64,000 bases of DNA from JAGXQV01 sp964451375 (GCA_964451375.1 CAYVIN010000002.1:1-64000); one strand, 5' to 3'. Counted from the stretch's first letter, positions 51,833-61,458 are shown. The notes: a model not told the origin generated them from the letters alone. Numbers and translations are program-made.

Positions 51833-54109
51833 TTAAAATACCGTACCAAGAAGGAACTGGAAACGTTCCGCCTTATCGTCTTCCTTCGCATTGAGCGGCT
51901 TGGCCAAGCTGAATTTCATCGGCCCCATGGGCGAATACCAACTCAAGGCAATCCCAGAAGAATAGCGCAATTCGCTGGCGCTCAATTTTTGATCCTGTCC
52001 AAACACCTGTCCGCCATCAACAAACAGGCTCATCCTCAAAGCACGGTCGTTTTTCATACCCGGGAAAGGGAACATCAACTCGATATTTCCGACCACCCGT
52101 TTGGTGCCGCCATAAGCATTACCATCAGGATCTTTCAAACCCAACGAACTGGTCTTGTAGCCGCGCACCGAAGTGTTGCCGCCAGCATAAAAGTTCTTGA
52201 AGAACGGGAAGTCCTTGTCACCGTAATTCCCAGCCACCCCGGCCTCACCATTAAACATCAAGGTAAATGTACGATTGATTGGATAAAACCATTGATGTTG
52301 GTAGGAAAGCTTGTAGTACTTGAGGTCGCCCCCCGGCAGTCCAAATTCCGCGAACGCCCGCTGATAAACACCGCTGGTCGGATAAGTCAAACTATCCCGG
52401 GAGTCGCGGGCGATCCCTGCATCAAAACGCAGTGTGCGGTTAAGCTCGCCAGATTTTGCAACGTAATCCTTGTAACGTTGCGGACTGTCGTCGAAGACAC
52501 TGATTTTCAGACTTTCAGCTGCCAAGCCAACATTCAGGGTGTTCAATTCATTGAGCGGAATGCCATAGCGCACCCCAACCCCAAGTGCGTTGGTGTTGTA
52601 TTTGGCAATCGACAGCGTAGTGGCGTCAACTTTACGCTTGTATACATCGAACCCCTGACTAATACCATCCACAGTATGGTAGGGATCAGTGTAAGAAAGT
52701 GAATAGACAGTGTTAATCTTTCCCGAGTTAACCTGAGTGCTCAGTTGGTTCCCGGAACCAAACACGTTGGCCTGGCTGATGGAGCCGCTCAGTATCACCC
52801 CTTCCGAACTGGAGAAACCAACACCCGCCATAATACTGCCGGTCGGCTTCTCGGTAACATTGACGTTCATGTCAACCTGATCGGTAGAGCCGGACACAGC
52901 GGGGGTTTCAATGTTTACGTCGCTGAAGTAGCTCAGACGTTCCAGACGCACCCGCGAGCGGGCAATTTTATCGGACGCATACCAGCCACTTTCCATCTGG
53001 CGCAATTCACGACGGATAACTTCATCACGAGTACGAGTGTTGCCGGCAATGTTGATGCGGCGAATGTATACACGACGCCCCGGGTCAACGAAAAAGGTAA
53101 AGGCCGCAGTACGTTTTTCCTTGTCGAGTTCCGGCACCGCATTAACATTGGCAAATGCGTAACCATCGTTACCCAGACGGTCACTGATCGCTTTTGTCGA
53201 TTCGGTCAGGCGCTCGCGGGAAAATACATCGCCGGGGTTGAGTTTGACGAGTTTGCGCAATTCCTCTTCAGGAACCAGCATTTCCCCCCCCAAGCGAATC
53301 TCCGAAACCATATATTTCGGCCCTTCGGTAACATTGACGGTGATGTAGATGCCTTGCTTGTCCGGCGTAATCGAAACCTGGGTTGAGTCCACATTGAACT
53401 CCAGGTATCCCCGATTCAAATAGTACGAACGCAGGGTCTCCAGGTCGGCGGAAAGTTTCTGTTTGGAATATTGATCATTTTTGGTAAACCAACTCATCCA
53501 ATTCGGCGTACTCAACACGAACAGGTCAACGAGGTCGCCTTCCTTAAAGGCCTCAGCCCCAACAATGTTGATCTCCTGAATTTTGGCTACGTCCCCTTCA
53601 ATCACGCTGAAGTTGATTGCAACACGGTTGCGTTCCAATGGGGTAACCGTGGTCGTCACCGACATCGCATAACGCCCCTTGCTCAGGTACTGGCGCTTAA
53701 GTTCCTGCTCTGCCTTGTCGAGCAAGGCCTTGTCGAAAATCCGCGATTCCGAGAGTCCGATTTGTTTGAGACCATCCTTAAGCTGTTCTTTGGTAAATTC
53801 CTTCAGCCCGACAAAGTCGATCTGTGAAATTGCCGGACGTTCCTGCAACATCACAATCAGAACGCCGTTTTCGGTTTCCAACCGCACGTCCTTGAAAAAT
53901 CCGGTGGCGAACAATGCCTTGATCGCGACAGCGGCCTTTGCATCGTCAAGGGTTTCCCCAACCTTCACCGGCAAGTAGCTGAATACGGTGCCTGCTTCGG
54001 TGCGCTGAATACCCTCGACCCGAATGTCTTTTACGACAAATGGCTCGATAGCCGCCGCTGAAGCTGCGTAAAGGCTCATTAAGAGCAGGGAAATAGTTTT
54101 GAGTTTCAT
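51833..54109 (-). CDS. bamA: Outer-membrane protein assembly factor BamA
   Basis: BamA is the beta-barrel insertase. The 758-residue protein has a signal peptide (SLLLMSLYAASAAA), five POTRA domains (about 22-420, beginning FVVKDIRVEGIQRTEAGTVF) and a C-terminal Omp85 barrel. The barrel includes the VRGY-type loop-6 motif (SVRGYKTSSLG) and ends in the terminal Phe signature FLLGTVF. It follows rseP with a 4-bp gap and precedes skp. Confidence 0.98.
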   Translation of the reverse strand: MKLKTISLLLMSLYAASAAAIEPFVVKDIRVEGIQRTEAGTVFSYLPVKVGETLDDAKAAVAIKALFATGFFKDVRLETENGVLIVMLQERPAISQIDFVGLKEFTKEQLKDGLKQIGLSESRIFDKALLDKAEQELKRQYLSKGRYAMSVTTTVTPLERNRVAINFSVIEGDVAKIQEINIVGAEAFKEGDLVDLFVLSTPNWMSWFTKNDQYSKQKLSADLETLRSYYLNRGYLEFNVDSTQVSITPDKQGIYITVNVTEGPKYMVSEIRLGGEMLVPEEELRKLVKLNPGDVFSRERLTESTKAISDRLGNDGYAFANVNAVPELDKEKRTAAFTFFVDPGRRVYIRRINIAGNTRTRDEVIRRELRQMESGWYASDKIARSRVRLERLSYFSDVNIETPAVSGSTDQVDMNVNVTEKPTGSIMAGVGFSSSEGVILSGSISQANVFGSGNQLSTQVNSGKINTVYSLSYTDPYHTVDGISQGFDVYKRKVDATTLSIAKYNTNALGVGVRYGIPLNELNTLNVGLAAESLKISVFDDSPQRYKDYVAKSGELNRTLRFDAGIARDSRDSLTYPTSGVYQRAFAEFGLPGGDLKYYKLSYQHQWFYPINRTFTLMFNGEAGVAGNYGDKDFPFFKNFYAGGNTSVRGYKTSSLGLKDPDGNAYGGTKRVVGNIELMFPFPGMKNDRALRMSLFVDGGQVFGQDQKLSASELRYSSGIALSWYSPMGPMKFSLAKPLNAKEDDKAERFQFLLGTVF

Positions 54110-54113
54110 TATG

Positions 54114-55481
54114 TTATTGTCCGCTAATCAGACGGTTAATGTCGTTGTAAAACGCAAACAGCATCAGGGTGAGAAGAATGGCAATGCCGATTTGTTGACC
54201 GATTTCCATAGTCTTCTCGGAAACCGGGCTGCCTTTGAAAAACTCGACCATATAATACAATAAATGCCCACCATCCAATAAGGGCACCGGCAACAAATTA
54301 AGCACCCCCAAGCTGATACTGATTAACGCGAGAAAGCTCAAATAGGCCACCAAACCCATCTGTGCTGATTGCCCTGCATAGTCGGCGATGGTTATCGGGC
54401 CACTGATGTTTTTCCAGGAAACCTGGCCGGCCACCATACGGAACAACATTTTCAAGCTGAAAACCGAAGTTTCCCAGGTTTTCCCCCAGGCTTTCAGAAA
54501 CGCCTTGTGGGGTGGATAACGAATTTCGGTTATCAGCGACTTGATCAACTCACGATCCACATACGGCGAGGCCCCTACCCTGCCGATACGTTTGCCGTTT
54601 TCTTCCACCATGTCAGGCGTCACCTCCACCACCTGCTGGATATCGCCGCGCAGGATTTTCACCGCAAGGGTCTGACCGGGACTCTGCCTTACCCATTTCA
54701 CCCACTCTTCCCAGCGTCGGATATTCTGGCGATTCACGCTGAGAATCTCGTCCCCCACCTGGATTCCGGCCTTGACCGCAGCACCATCCGGTAACAATCC
54801 GCCAATTCGGGCGGCAATATCGGCCTGAAAATGCACCAAACCCAATTTTTCAAGAAAGTCATTCTCCAAGTCTTCCGACACGATGGAGCCAACATCCAGA
54901 GTATGTACCGCCGTGGAACGCGACAAGCTTTCCACCTCCAACTCCAAAGACTTCGACTCAATAACCTTCTGGAGCAGTATCCAGCGCACATCCTGCCAGG
55001 TCGCTACGGGTTCGCTGCCGATCCGGGTAATTATTTCCCCTCGCGCAAACCCCGCATAGGCCGCCGGCGTACCTGCAGGAACCTCGCCGAGCATCGGTTT
55101 GATACCTGGAACACCATACATGAACAGGAACCAGTACAAAACCACCGCCAGCAGAAGATTGGCAACCGGGCCAGCCGCTACGACCGCCATACGCCGCTGC
55201 ACTGACAAGCGGTTGTAGGCGCGATGAACCTCATGTGGGGCTACCGGCCCTTCCTGCTCGTCTAGCATCTTGACGTAGCCGCCCAGAGGGAACGCGGAAA
55301 CCACCCATTCCGTCTGATCCGCCCCCCAACGTTTGACCAGCAGAGGTTTTCCGAATCCCACCGAAAATCGCAGCACCTTGACACCGCACCAGCGCGCCAC
55401 CTGGTAGTGTCCATATTCGTGTATCACGATCATGACCCCGAGGGTCACGATGAAAGCAATCAGCGTAAACAGAAAGCTCAC
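54114..55481 (-). CDS. rseP: Site-2 metalloprotease RseP
   Basis: RseP cuts the membrane-embedded anti-sigma factor RseA in the envelope stress response and clears signal peptide remnants. The 455-residue protein has the zinc motif HEYGH (21-25) in its first helix, two periplasmic PDZ domains (about 115-300) and the second catalytic motif NLLPVPLLDGGH near residue 400. The start is GTG, overlapping the dxr stop as GTGA. Confidence 0.97.
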   Translation of the reverse strand: MSFLFTLIAFIVTLGVMIVIHEYGHYQVARWCGVKVLRFSVGFGKPLLVKRWGADQTEWVVSAFPLGGYVKMLDEQEGPVAPHEVHRAYNRLSVQRRMAVVAAGPVANLLLAVVLYWFLFMYGVPGIKPMLGEVPAGTPAAYAGFARGEIITRIGSEPVATWQDVRWILLQKVIESKSLELEVESLSRSTAVHTLDVGSIVSEDLENDFLEKLGLVHFQADIAARIGGLLPDGAAVKAGIQVGDEILSVNRQNIRRWEEWVKWVRQSPGQTLAVKILRGDIQQVVEVTPDMVEENGKRIGRVGASPYVDRELIKSLITEIRYPPHKAFLKAWGKTWETSVFSLKMLFRMVAGQVSWKNISGPITIADYAGQSAQMGLVAYLSFLALISISLGVLNLLPVPLLDGGHLLYYMVEFFKGSPVSEKTMEIGQQIGIAILLTLMLFAFYNDINRLISGQ

Positions 55482-56665
55482 ACTACCTCCACGCGCCGCT
55501 GTGCGGCGTCACGCGCCGTTGCATCGGCGGTCAAAACATCTTCGAGTTTGTCAGCAACAGTAACCGGCACCTCGGAAAGGACTTCTTCGATCAAGCGGGG
55601 AATTCTCCGGTAGGAAATCTTCTTGTCGAGGAATGCCGCAACCGCGACTTCATTGGCGGCATTCAACAGAGCCGGCGCGGTTCCGCCTTGGCGTAACGCC
55701 TGGAACGCCAGCCCCAAGCAAGGGAATCGCTCGAAGTCCGGCTTTTCAAAATCCAACCGTCCGATCCTGAACAGATCAAGCGGCGCAACGCCGGATTCAA
55801 TCCGTTCCGGGAACCCCAGGGCATAGGCAATCGGAGTACGCATATCCGGATTACCAAGCTGCGCAAGAACGGAACCATCGGCATACTCAACCATCGAGTG
55901 AATGACGCTTTGCGGGTGAATCACCACTTCGATCTGGTCTGCCCCCGCGTTGAACAACCAATGCGCCTCGATAACCTCCAACCCCTTGTTCATCATGGTG
56001 GACGAGTCAACTGAGATTTTCCTGCCCATCACCCAGTTAGGATGGGCACACGCTTGTTCCGGCGTGACACTCTCCAATTCGGAGAGCGGTGTGTTGCGAA
56101 ACGGCCCGCCGGACGCGGTCAAGAGAATGCGGGTAACGCCGTTTTGCGGCAAATTCTCGGAAAAATTACGCGGCAAGGATTGGAAAATCGCGTTATGTTC
56201 GCTGTCGATAGGAAGCAGTTCCGCGCCATGACTACGCACCGCATCCATGAACAGCGCTCCCGACATGACCAAGGTTTCTTTATTCGCCAACAACACCCGT
56301 TTGCCGGCGCGAGCAGCCGCGAGCGACGGTTTGAGTCCGGCAGCGCCGACAATCGCCGCCATCACGGTATCGACCTGAGGCAAAGTTGAAACGGCTTCCA
56401 ATCCAGCCATTCCACTTTCTACCTGGGTACTCCGCCCCGCATCACGCAACTTCAGACGCAATTCTTCGGCACTGACGTCATCCAGCATCACTGCATATTC
56501 GGGATCAAATTGCAGGCATTGTTGAAAGAGTTTCTCAACTTGACGATGGGCGGTCAGAGCAACAACCTTAAAACGGCCAGGATGACGGGCTACAACATCC
56601 AGGGTGTTCACACCGATGGTGCCCGTCGCCCCCAGAACAGTCAGGTGACGTAGTTGAGCACTCAT
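55478..56665 (-). CDS. dxr: 1-deoxy-D-xylulose 5-phosphate reductoisomerase
   Basis: The first committed enzyme of the MEP isoprenoid pathway. The 395-residue protein starts at MSAQLRHLTVLGATGTIG with the NADPH-binding fold. It has ANKETLVMSG, the metal-site LPIDSEHNAIFQ, and SSTMMNKGLEVIEAHWLF. The ATG at 56665 overlaps the cdsA stop as ATGA; the longer frame inside cdsA is rejected. Confidence 0.98.
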   Translation of the reverse strand: MSAQLRHLTVLGATGTIGVNTLDVVARHPGRFKVVALTAHRQVEKLFQQCLQFDPEYAVMLDDVSAEELRLKLRDAGRSTQVESGMAGLEAVSTLPQVDTVMAAIVGAAGLKPSLAAARAGKRVLLANKETLVMSGALFMDAVRSHGAELLPIDSEHNAIFQSLPRNFSENLPQNGVTRILLTASGGPFRNTPLSELESVTPEQACAHPNWVMGRKISVDSSTMMNKGLEVIEAHWLFNAGADQIEVVIHPQSVIHSMVEYADGSVLAQLGNPDMRTPIAYALGFPERIESGVAPLDLFRIGRLDFEKPDFERFPCLGLAFQALRQGGTAPALLNAANEVAVAAFLDKKISYRRIPRLIEEVLSEVPVTVADKLEDVLTADATARDAAQRRVEVV

Positions 56666-57462
56666 TTCACCAACACTCCCCAATCGAGACAGCCCAACAT
56701 GACGCACAATGACGCCGCCGGCAAGGTCGGCGTCAATCCGTCGATACGATCAAGTATTCCACCATGCCCCGGCAATATACTGCCGCTGTCCTTGATCCCT
56801 GCGACTCGTTTCATCCAGGACTCGAACAGATCACCAACGATACTCAACGCCGCCAACCCAGCAAAAGCCGGCAATACCCACCAGGATGTTTTGGCGAATT
56901 CCACAACGGCAATACCAAATAGCGCTACGCCAAGCAGCCCTCCCCACACGCCTTCCCAGCTTTTTCCGGGACTGATGGCGGGCGCAAGTTTGTTCCTGCC
57001 GAATTTCCGGCCTGCAAAATAGGCCGCACTATCTGCGATCCAGACCACCATCATGGTTACCAGTAATAGTTGCGGAGTAATCCCACGGAGGTAAACCAAC
57101 CCCAGCCAAGTTGGGATCAGAACCAGCCAACCCAGCACAGCAAATGCAATCAGATTCCCTAACCGCCAGCGAAAGGCCAGCCACAATACGCCGGGAACCA
57201 GCCAGAATAACAACGACAACGAGAACATGTCGGCCCAAACCACTTCCCCAAGCTCAAAAAGAATCAGGGACAGGACGGCAGTTACCGCAACGAAAGTCCA
57301 ACGAGTCACGGAAGGATACCCGGCAATCCCGCCCCACTCCCACGAACCAATGAGCATTCCGGCCAGGGTGAGCATAGCCCAGTATAACGGAGGAAGATAA
57401 AACAGTGCGCCAAGAAACAGCGGCAGAAGAATCAGGGCGGTAAGAACACGCTGTTTAAGCAT
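56662..57462 (-). CDS. cdsA: Phosphatidate cytidylyltransferase
   Basis: CdsA makes CDP-diacylglycerol from phosphatidate and CTP. The 266-residue protein has eight or so membrane helices and the full signature SWMKRVAGIKDSGSILPGHGGILDR near the C-terminus. It starts at MLKQRVLTALILLP (57462), 8 bp inside the uppS end; the 78 extra upstream codons are out-of-frame uppS sequence. Confidence 0.97.
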   Translation of the reverse strand: MLKQRVLTALILLPLFLGALFYLPPLYWAMLTLAGMLIGSWEWGGIAGYPSVTRWTFVAVTAVLSLILFELGEVVWADMFSLSLLFWLVPGVLWLAFRWRLGNLIAFAVLGWLVLIPTWLGLVYLRGITPQLLLVTMMVVWIADSAAYFAGRKFGRNKLAPAISPGKSWEGVWGGLLGVALFGIAVVEFAKTSWWVLPAFAGLAALSIVGDLFESWMKRVAGIKDSGSILPGHGGILDRIDGLTPTLPAASLCVMLGCLDWGVLVK

Positions 57463-58204
57463 TGTTGACCAATTGCTCGCTGGTGCGACCGAAACGGCGC
57501 TCCCGCTGCTGGTAAGACTGAATGGCTTTTTTAAGCGCTGCGGTGTTGAAATCCGGCCACAGCGTGTCGGTAAAATGCAACTCGGTATAGGCCAGTTGCC
57601 ACAGAAGGAAATTGCTGATGCGTTTTTCTCCGCCGGTACGGATGAACAAATCCGGCTCCGGCGCATAGGCCATCGACAAATATGCCGCCAAGTCATCTTC
57701 GCTGTAAGCTGTCCCGGGCTTCGCAGCCACCAGCGAATTGACGGCCTGCATCATGTCCCAACGCCCCCCGTAATTGGCCGCGATAGTCAGCGTCAGAGCG
57801 CTATTGTCCGCAGTCAGGCGCTCCGCCTCGCCAATCAATTCAACAAGCTTGGGATCGAAGCGAGTGCGGTCGCCGATAACCTTCAGGCAAATATTGTTCT
57901 TGTGTAACTTGGAAACTTCCTGCTCCAGCGCGAGCAGAAACAGGCTCATAAGAAAACTGACTTCATCAGCAGGACGCCGCCAGTTTTCGCTGCTGAAAGC
58001 GAACAAGGTGAGGTACTTGACGCCCATATCGACACACGCCTTGACGGTGCTGCGCACCGTTTCAAGACCGCGTTTGTGTCCGGCCACACGCGGCATCAGA
58101 CGTTTTTTTGCCCATCTGCCATTGCCGTCCATAATAATGGCGACATGCTGAGGGATGTCCGCCACATCGGGAATAGCGCGCGTGGAGCTTTGGAACAAGG
58201 CCAC
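57455..58204 (-). CDS. uppS: Undecaprenyl diphosphate synthase
   Basis: This cis-prenyltransferase makes the C55 carrier lipid of the cell wall. The 249-residue protein has the diphosphate-binding motif IIMDGNGRWAKKR, FAFSSENWRRP and FIRTGGEKRISNFLLWQLAYTEL. The GTG at 58204 is preferred because AAGG lies eight bases upstream; a TTG at 58210 would add two residues. It follows frr by about 10 bp. Confidence 0.97.
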   Translation of the reverse strand: MALFQSSTRAIPDVADIPQHVAIIMDGNGRWAKKRLMPRVAGHKRGLETVRSTVKACVDMGVKYLTLFAFSSENWRRPADEVSFLMSLFLLALEQEVSKLHKNNICLKVIGDRTRFDPKLVELIGEAERLTADNSALTLTIAANYGGRWDMMQAVNSLVAAKPGTAYSEDDLAAYLSMAYAPEPDLFIRTGGEKRISNFLLWQLAYTELHFTDTLWPDFNTAALKKAIQSYQQRERRFGRTSEQLVNNA

Positions 58205-58214
58205 CGGCAATGCC

Positions 58215-58772
58215 TTAAATTGCCATCAGGTCGGCTTCTTTGGCATGCAGCGCCTTGTCGACTTCAGCAATATAGCGATCAGTAAGCTTCTGGACTTCGT
58301 CTTGCGCCTTGCGCTCGTCGTCTTCACCAATGGTTTTGTCCTTGAGCATGTCCTTAAGGAGTCCATTGGCGTCACGCCGCACATTGCGAATCGCCACCTT
58401 GGCGTTTTCCGCTTCACCTTTGACGACTTTGATCAAATCCTTGCGGCGTTCTTCAGTTAAGGGCGGCATCGGAACGCGAATCAGGTCTCCCTGCGAAGAC
58501 GGATTGAGACCCAGATCGGAGTCGCGAATCGCCTTCTCCACCTTGGCGATCATGGGTTTCTCCCACGGCTGTACGCCGATGGTGCGAGCATCAATCAGGT
58601 TGACGTTGGCAACCTGGGTGATCGGCGTAGGGTTGCCGTAATAATCGACCATAACGTGATCAAGAATACCGGTATGCGCGCGCCCGGTTCTCACTTTACC
58701 CAGATCGGTCTTAAGCGCCTCCAGGCTTTTCTGCATTTTCTGTTCGGCGCTCTTCTTAACGTCAGCAATCAT
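58215..58772 (-). CDS. frr: Ribosome recycling factor
   Basis: RRF splits post-termination ribosomes with EF-G. The 185-residue length is exact for the family when started at the ATG at 58772 (IADVKKSAEQKMQKSLEAL), which has AGGGAG six bases upstream. RTGRAHTGILDHVMVDYYG and LTEERRKDLIKVVK are characteristic. It begins 11 bp after the pyrH stop. Confidence 0.98.
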   Translation of the reverse strand: MIADVKKSAEQKMQKSLEALKTDLGKVRTGRAHTGILDHVMVDYYGNPTPITQVANVNLIDARTIGVQPWEKPMIAKVEKAIRDSDLGLNPSSQGDLIRVPMPPLTEERRKDLIKVVKGEAENAKVAIRNVRRDANGLLKDMLKDKTIGEDDERKAQDEVQKLTDRYIAEVDKALHAKEADLMAI

Positions 58773-58783
58773 CTCCGTCTCCC

Positions 58784-59500
58784 TCAACACTCGACCAGCG
58801 TACCTTCATTTTCCCCCATCACCACTCGTTTCAGCGCGCCAGCCTTGAATATACTAAACACACACAAGGGCATACGCTGATCGCGGCACAAAGCCAGCGC
58901 AGTGGAATCCATCACTTTAAGATTACGGGCGATAGCTTCGTCGAAACTCAATTTTTCATAACGCGTGGCATCCGGGTCAATTTTCGGATCGGCGGTATAC
59001 ACGCCATCCACCTTGGTCGCCTTCAGAACCACTTCCGCACTCATCTCCACCGCGCGCAAAGCAGCCGCGGTATCAGTGGTAAAAAACGGATTACCGGTAC
59101 CGGCTCCGAATATCACCACCTTGCCTTCTTCCAGATAACGCAATGCCTTACCCCGGATATAGGGCTCCGCGACCTGCTCGATAGTCAGAGCGGATTGTAC
59201 CCGAGCGATAATCCCGGCGCGCCGCATGGCATCCTGCAACGCCAGGGCATTCATCACCGTGGCAAGCATCCCCATGTAATCGGCGGTGGCGCGATCCATA
59301 CCGGCAGCTGCGGGAGCGATACCTCGAAAAATGTTGCCGCCGCCGATTACTACCGCCACCTGAACGCCCAGTTGGGCGACTTCACCAATTTCCGCAACAA
59401 TGCGTTCAATTACGTCACGGTTGATGCCATAGCTATCCTCACCCATCAGGGCTTCGCCGGAAAGTTTTAGCAGGATGCGGGAGAATTTCGGCTGCGGCAT
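58784..59500 (-). CDS. pyrH: UMP kinase
   Basis: This hexameric, GTP-activated kinase makes UDP from UMP. The 238-residue protein starts at MPQPKFSRILLKLSGEAL (59500); the longer frame inside tsf is rejected. It has VVIGGGNIFRG, DYMGMLATVMNALAL, GTGNPFFTTDTAA and KATKVDGVYTADP. It lies 4 bp after tsf. Confidence 0.98.
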   Translation of the reverse strand: MPQPKFSRILLKLSGEALMGEDSYGINRDVIERIVAEIGEVAQLGVQVAVVIGGGNIFRGIAPAAAGMDRATADYMGMLATVMNALALQDAMRRAGIIARVQSALTIEQVAEPYIRGKALRYLEEGKVVIFGAGTGNPFFTTDTAAALRAVEMSAEVVLKATKVDGVYTADPKIDPDATRYEKLSFDEAIARNLKVMDSTALALCRDQRMPLCVFSIFKAGALKRVVMGENEGTLVEC

Positions 59501-59504
59501 AGTC

Positions 59505-60383
59505 TTATACCTTTGCTGCTGCGGCCACTTCGGCAGCGTAATCAACAACCTTCTTTTCGATGCCTTCACCAACCACAAACATCTGGAAGGAATTAACCTT
59601 GGCCTTCTTGGACGCCAGCAACTTCTCCACACTTTCATCAGGATTCTTGACGAAAGGCTGACCAAGCAGAGTCACTTCGGCCAGGTATTTATGGATACGG
59701 CCTTCCACCATTTTCGCGACGATTTCCGCAGGTTTGCCACTCTCGGCAGCTTGGGCGGTATAAATTTCGCGTTCCTTGGTGAGCAACTCCGCAGGAACCT
59801 GCTCTTTGGATACACATACCGGCTTGCTGGCAGCGATGTGCATGGCAATATCCTTGCCCAGTTGCTCGTCGCCACCTTCGAGATCAACCATGACACCGAT
59901 CTTGGCGCCGTGCAGATAGGCAGCCAGCTTGCCAGCGGTCTGGAAACGCACAAAGCGGCGAATGGTCATATTTTCACCAACTTTCATCACCAACGCCTTG
60001 CGGGTATCTTCCACCGTTTCCCCGGAAGCCAGCTTGACGCCGGCCAGGGCTTCGGGATCCGCCGGATTGTTTTCCGCCACCAATTGCGCCAAAGTTTTGG
60101 AGAAACCGACGAATTCTTCGTTTTTTGAAGCAAAATCGGTTTCGCAGTTCAGCTCAACCAATGCGCCGACCTTACCGTCGGCGCTCAGGAAACATGACAC
60201 CACGCCTTCTGCTGCAACGCGGCTGGCCGCCTTGCCGGCTTTTGCGCCGCTCTTGATGCGCAGCAGATCTTCCGCCGCCTTGAAATCGCCATTGGTTTCA
60301 GTCAGCGCTTTTTTGCATTCCATCATGCCCAGACCGGTCAGTTCGCGCAATTCCTTTACCATGCCTGCGGTGATTTCCGCCAT
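59505..60383 (-). CDS. tsf: Elongation factor Ts
   Basis: EF-Ts exchanges GDP for GTP on EF-Tu. The 292-residue protein has the N-terminal UBA-like domain with TGLGMMECKKALTETNGD, the core contact motif CETDFASKNEEF, and the coiled-coil region. The start at 60383 has a perfect AAGGAG with a 6-base gap. Confidence 0.98.
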   Translation of the reverse strand: MAEITAGMVKELRELTGLGMMECKKALTETNGDFKAAEDLLRIKSGAKAGKAASRVAAEGVVSCFLSADGKVGALVELNCETDFASKNEEFVGFSKTLAQLVAENNPADPEALAGVKLASGETVEDTRKALVMKVGENMTIRRFVRFQTAGKLAAYLHGAKIGVMVDLEGGDEQLGKDIAMHIAASKPVCVSKEQVPAELLTKEREIYTAQAAESGKPAEIVAKMVEGRIHKYLAEVTLLGQPFVKNPDESVEKLLASKKAKVNSFQMFVVGEGIEKKVVDYAAEVAAAAKV

Positions 60384-60412
60384 ATCAAACTCCTTGTTTT
60401 TTCTAACAGAAC

Positions 60413-60432
60413 AGGCCGCCACCCGGCGGCCT
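60413..60432 (-). other. Second hairpin between rpsB and tsf
   Basis: A perfect 8-bp stem (AGGCCGCC with GGCGGCCT) with a 4-base loop lies 30 bp before the tsf start, just after the rpsB terminator. It lacks a strong U-tract (GTTCTGTTAG follows). It may shield read-through mRNA from 3' exonucleases or tune tsf translation. Confidence 0.55.
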
Positions 60433-60454
60433 ATTGATTAAACGATACGATATG

Positions 60455-60478
60455 AAAAAGGGGCCTGAAGCCCCTTTT
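60455..60478 (-). terminator. Terminator/attenuator between rpsB and tsf
   Basis: A 9-bp stem (AAAAGGGGC with GCCCCTTTT) and a 5-base loop start 13 bp past the rpsB stop; the minus strand continues into U5. Partial termination here would keep EF-Ts below S2 levels, as known for the rpsB-tsf operon of E. coli. Confidence 0.75.
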
Positions 60479-60490
60479 GGCTATATCGGA

Positions 60491-61237
60491 TTACTCCGCC
60501 GCAGGAGCCGCTGCGGTGTCCACCTCAACGAACTCGTCACCGACGATTTCCTTGATGACTTGGCTACGACCTTCCAGAATCGCGTCCGCTGCGCCGCGCG
60601 CATACAAACGAATGGCGCGACTGGAGTCATCATTACCCGGAATCACATAGTCAACATTAAGCGGCGAATTATTGGTATCAACGATGCCGATTACCGGAAT
60701 CCCCAACTTCTTGGCCTCGACAATGGCGCCGTTTTCATATCCGACATCAACCACGAACAACGCATCAGGCAAACCGCCCATATCCTTGATACCCCCCAGG
60801 CTACGCTCCAGCTTTGCCAATTCGCGGCGGCAATCCAGCGCCTCTTTTTTGGACATCTTGGCGGCATTTTCTTCCTGAAGCAGCACTTCCATGTCGCGCA
60901 AACGCTTGATGGACTGTTTAACGGTTTTGTAATTGGTCAACATACCGCCCAACCAGCGGAAGTTCACAAACGGGGAACCACAGCGATCAGCTTCTTCGCG
61001 AATGATGTCGCGGGCTTGACGCTTGGTGCCGACAAACATGATGTTGCCCTTGTTGGAGGCCAGCTGGCGAATGAATTTCATGCCCTCCAAGTACATCGGC
61101 AGGGTTTTTTCCAGGTTGATGATATGAATCTTGTTGCGGTCACCAAAAATGAACGGGGCCATTTTGGGGTTCCAATAACGGGTTTGATGGCCGAAATGGA
61201 CACCCGCCTCCAACATTTGACGCATAGTGACAGACAT
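60491..61237 (-). CDS. rpsB: 30S ribosomal protein S2
   Basis: The 248-residue S2 starts MSVTMRQMLEAGVHFGHQTRYWNPKM-like with the usual VHFGHQTRYWNPKM core, KTLPMYLEGMKFI, FVGTKRQARDII and DTNNSPLNVDYVIPGNDDS. AAGGAG lies seven bases before the ATG. It is the first gene of the long translation-to-lipid A cluster running leftward to the CopD-like gene. Confidence 0.98.
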   Translation of the reverse strand: MSVTMRQMLEAGVHFGHQTRYWNPKMAPFIFGDRNKIHIINLEKTLPMYLEGMKFIRQLASNKGNIMFVGTKRQARDIIREEADRCGSPFVNFRWLGGMLTNYKTVKQSIKRLRDMEVLLQEENAAKMSKKEALDCRRELAKLERSLGGIKDMGGLPDALFVVDVGYENGAIVEAKKLGIPVIGIVDTNNSPLNVDYVIPGNDDSSRAIRLYARGAADAILEGRSQVIKEIVGDEFVEVDTAAAPAAE

Positions 61238-61336
61238 TACTTTGCTCCTTAGTAAGGGTTAAGCCTCCGCCGACCCAAAAACCACCCAACAAAACATCCA
61301 ATCGGGCACCCTGTACTTCAAGTCGGCGTGCGAAAT

Positions 61337-61359
61337 TTGGGTTTACTCAAGAAACCCAA
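61337..61359 (-). promoter_or_regulatory. Hairpin in the rpsB 5' leader
   Basis: A perfect 8-bp stem (TTGGGTTT with AAACCCAA) with a 7-base loop lies about 100 bp before the rpsB start, near the predicted transcript 5' end. S2 represses its own operon through the leader in E. coli. This hairpin could be part of such a site or just protect the 5' end. Confidence 0.45.
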
Positions 61360-61366
61360 CTTTGAA

Positions 61367-61395
61367 TTTTAACACAGACCGACAAGCCCTCTCAA
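61367..61395 (-). promoter_or_regulatory. rpsB promoter
   Basis: On the minus strand TTGAGA (61395-61390), 17 bp and TTAAAA (61372-61367) form a good sigma-70 promoter. The leader to the rpsB ATG would be about 120 bases. Confidence 0.6.
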
Positions 61396-61415
61396 GGCAA
61401 AGTATTGTTCAAGTT

Positions 61416-61424
61416 TGTTATACT
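61416..61424 (+). promoter_or_regulatory. Extended -10 promoter of map
   Basis: TG-T-TATACT (61416-61424) is a near-perfect extended -10 element 35 bp before the map start. No -35 box at the right distance is obvious. It lies back to back with the rpsB promoter. Confidence 0.5.
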
Positions 61425-61458
61425 TCACCCTTTGTCGTTCAGCCAGGCCCAGCGTTTC

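Noticed and set aside
57463..57696. Extended start of cdsA
   Set aside because: It is uppS sequence read in another frame; normal CdsA starts at 57462.
59501..59665. Extended start of pyrH
   Set aside because: It is tsf sequence read in another frame; the family N-terminus begins at 59500.
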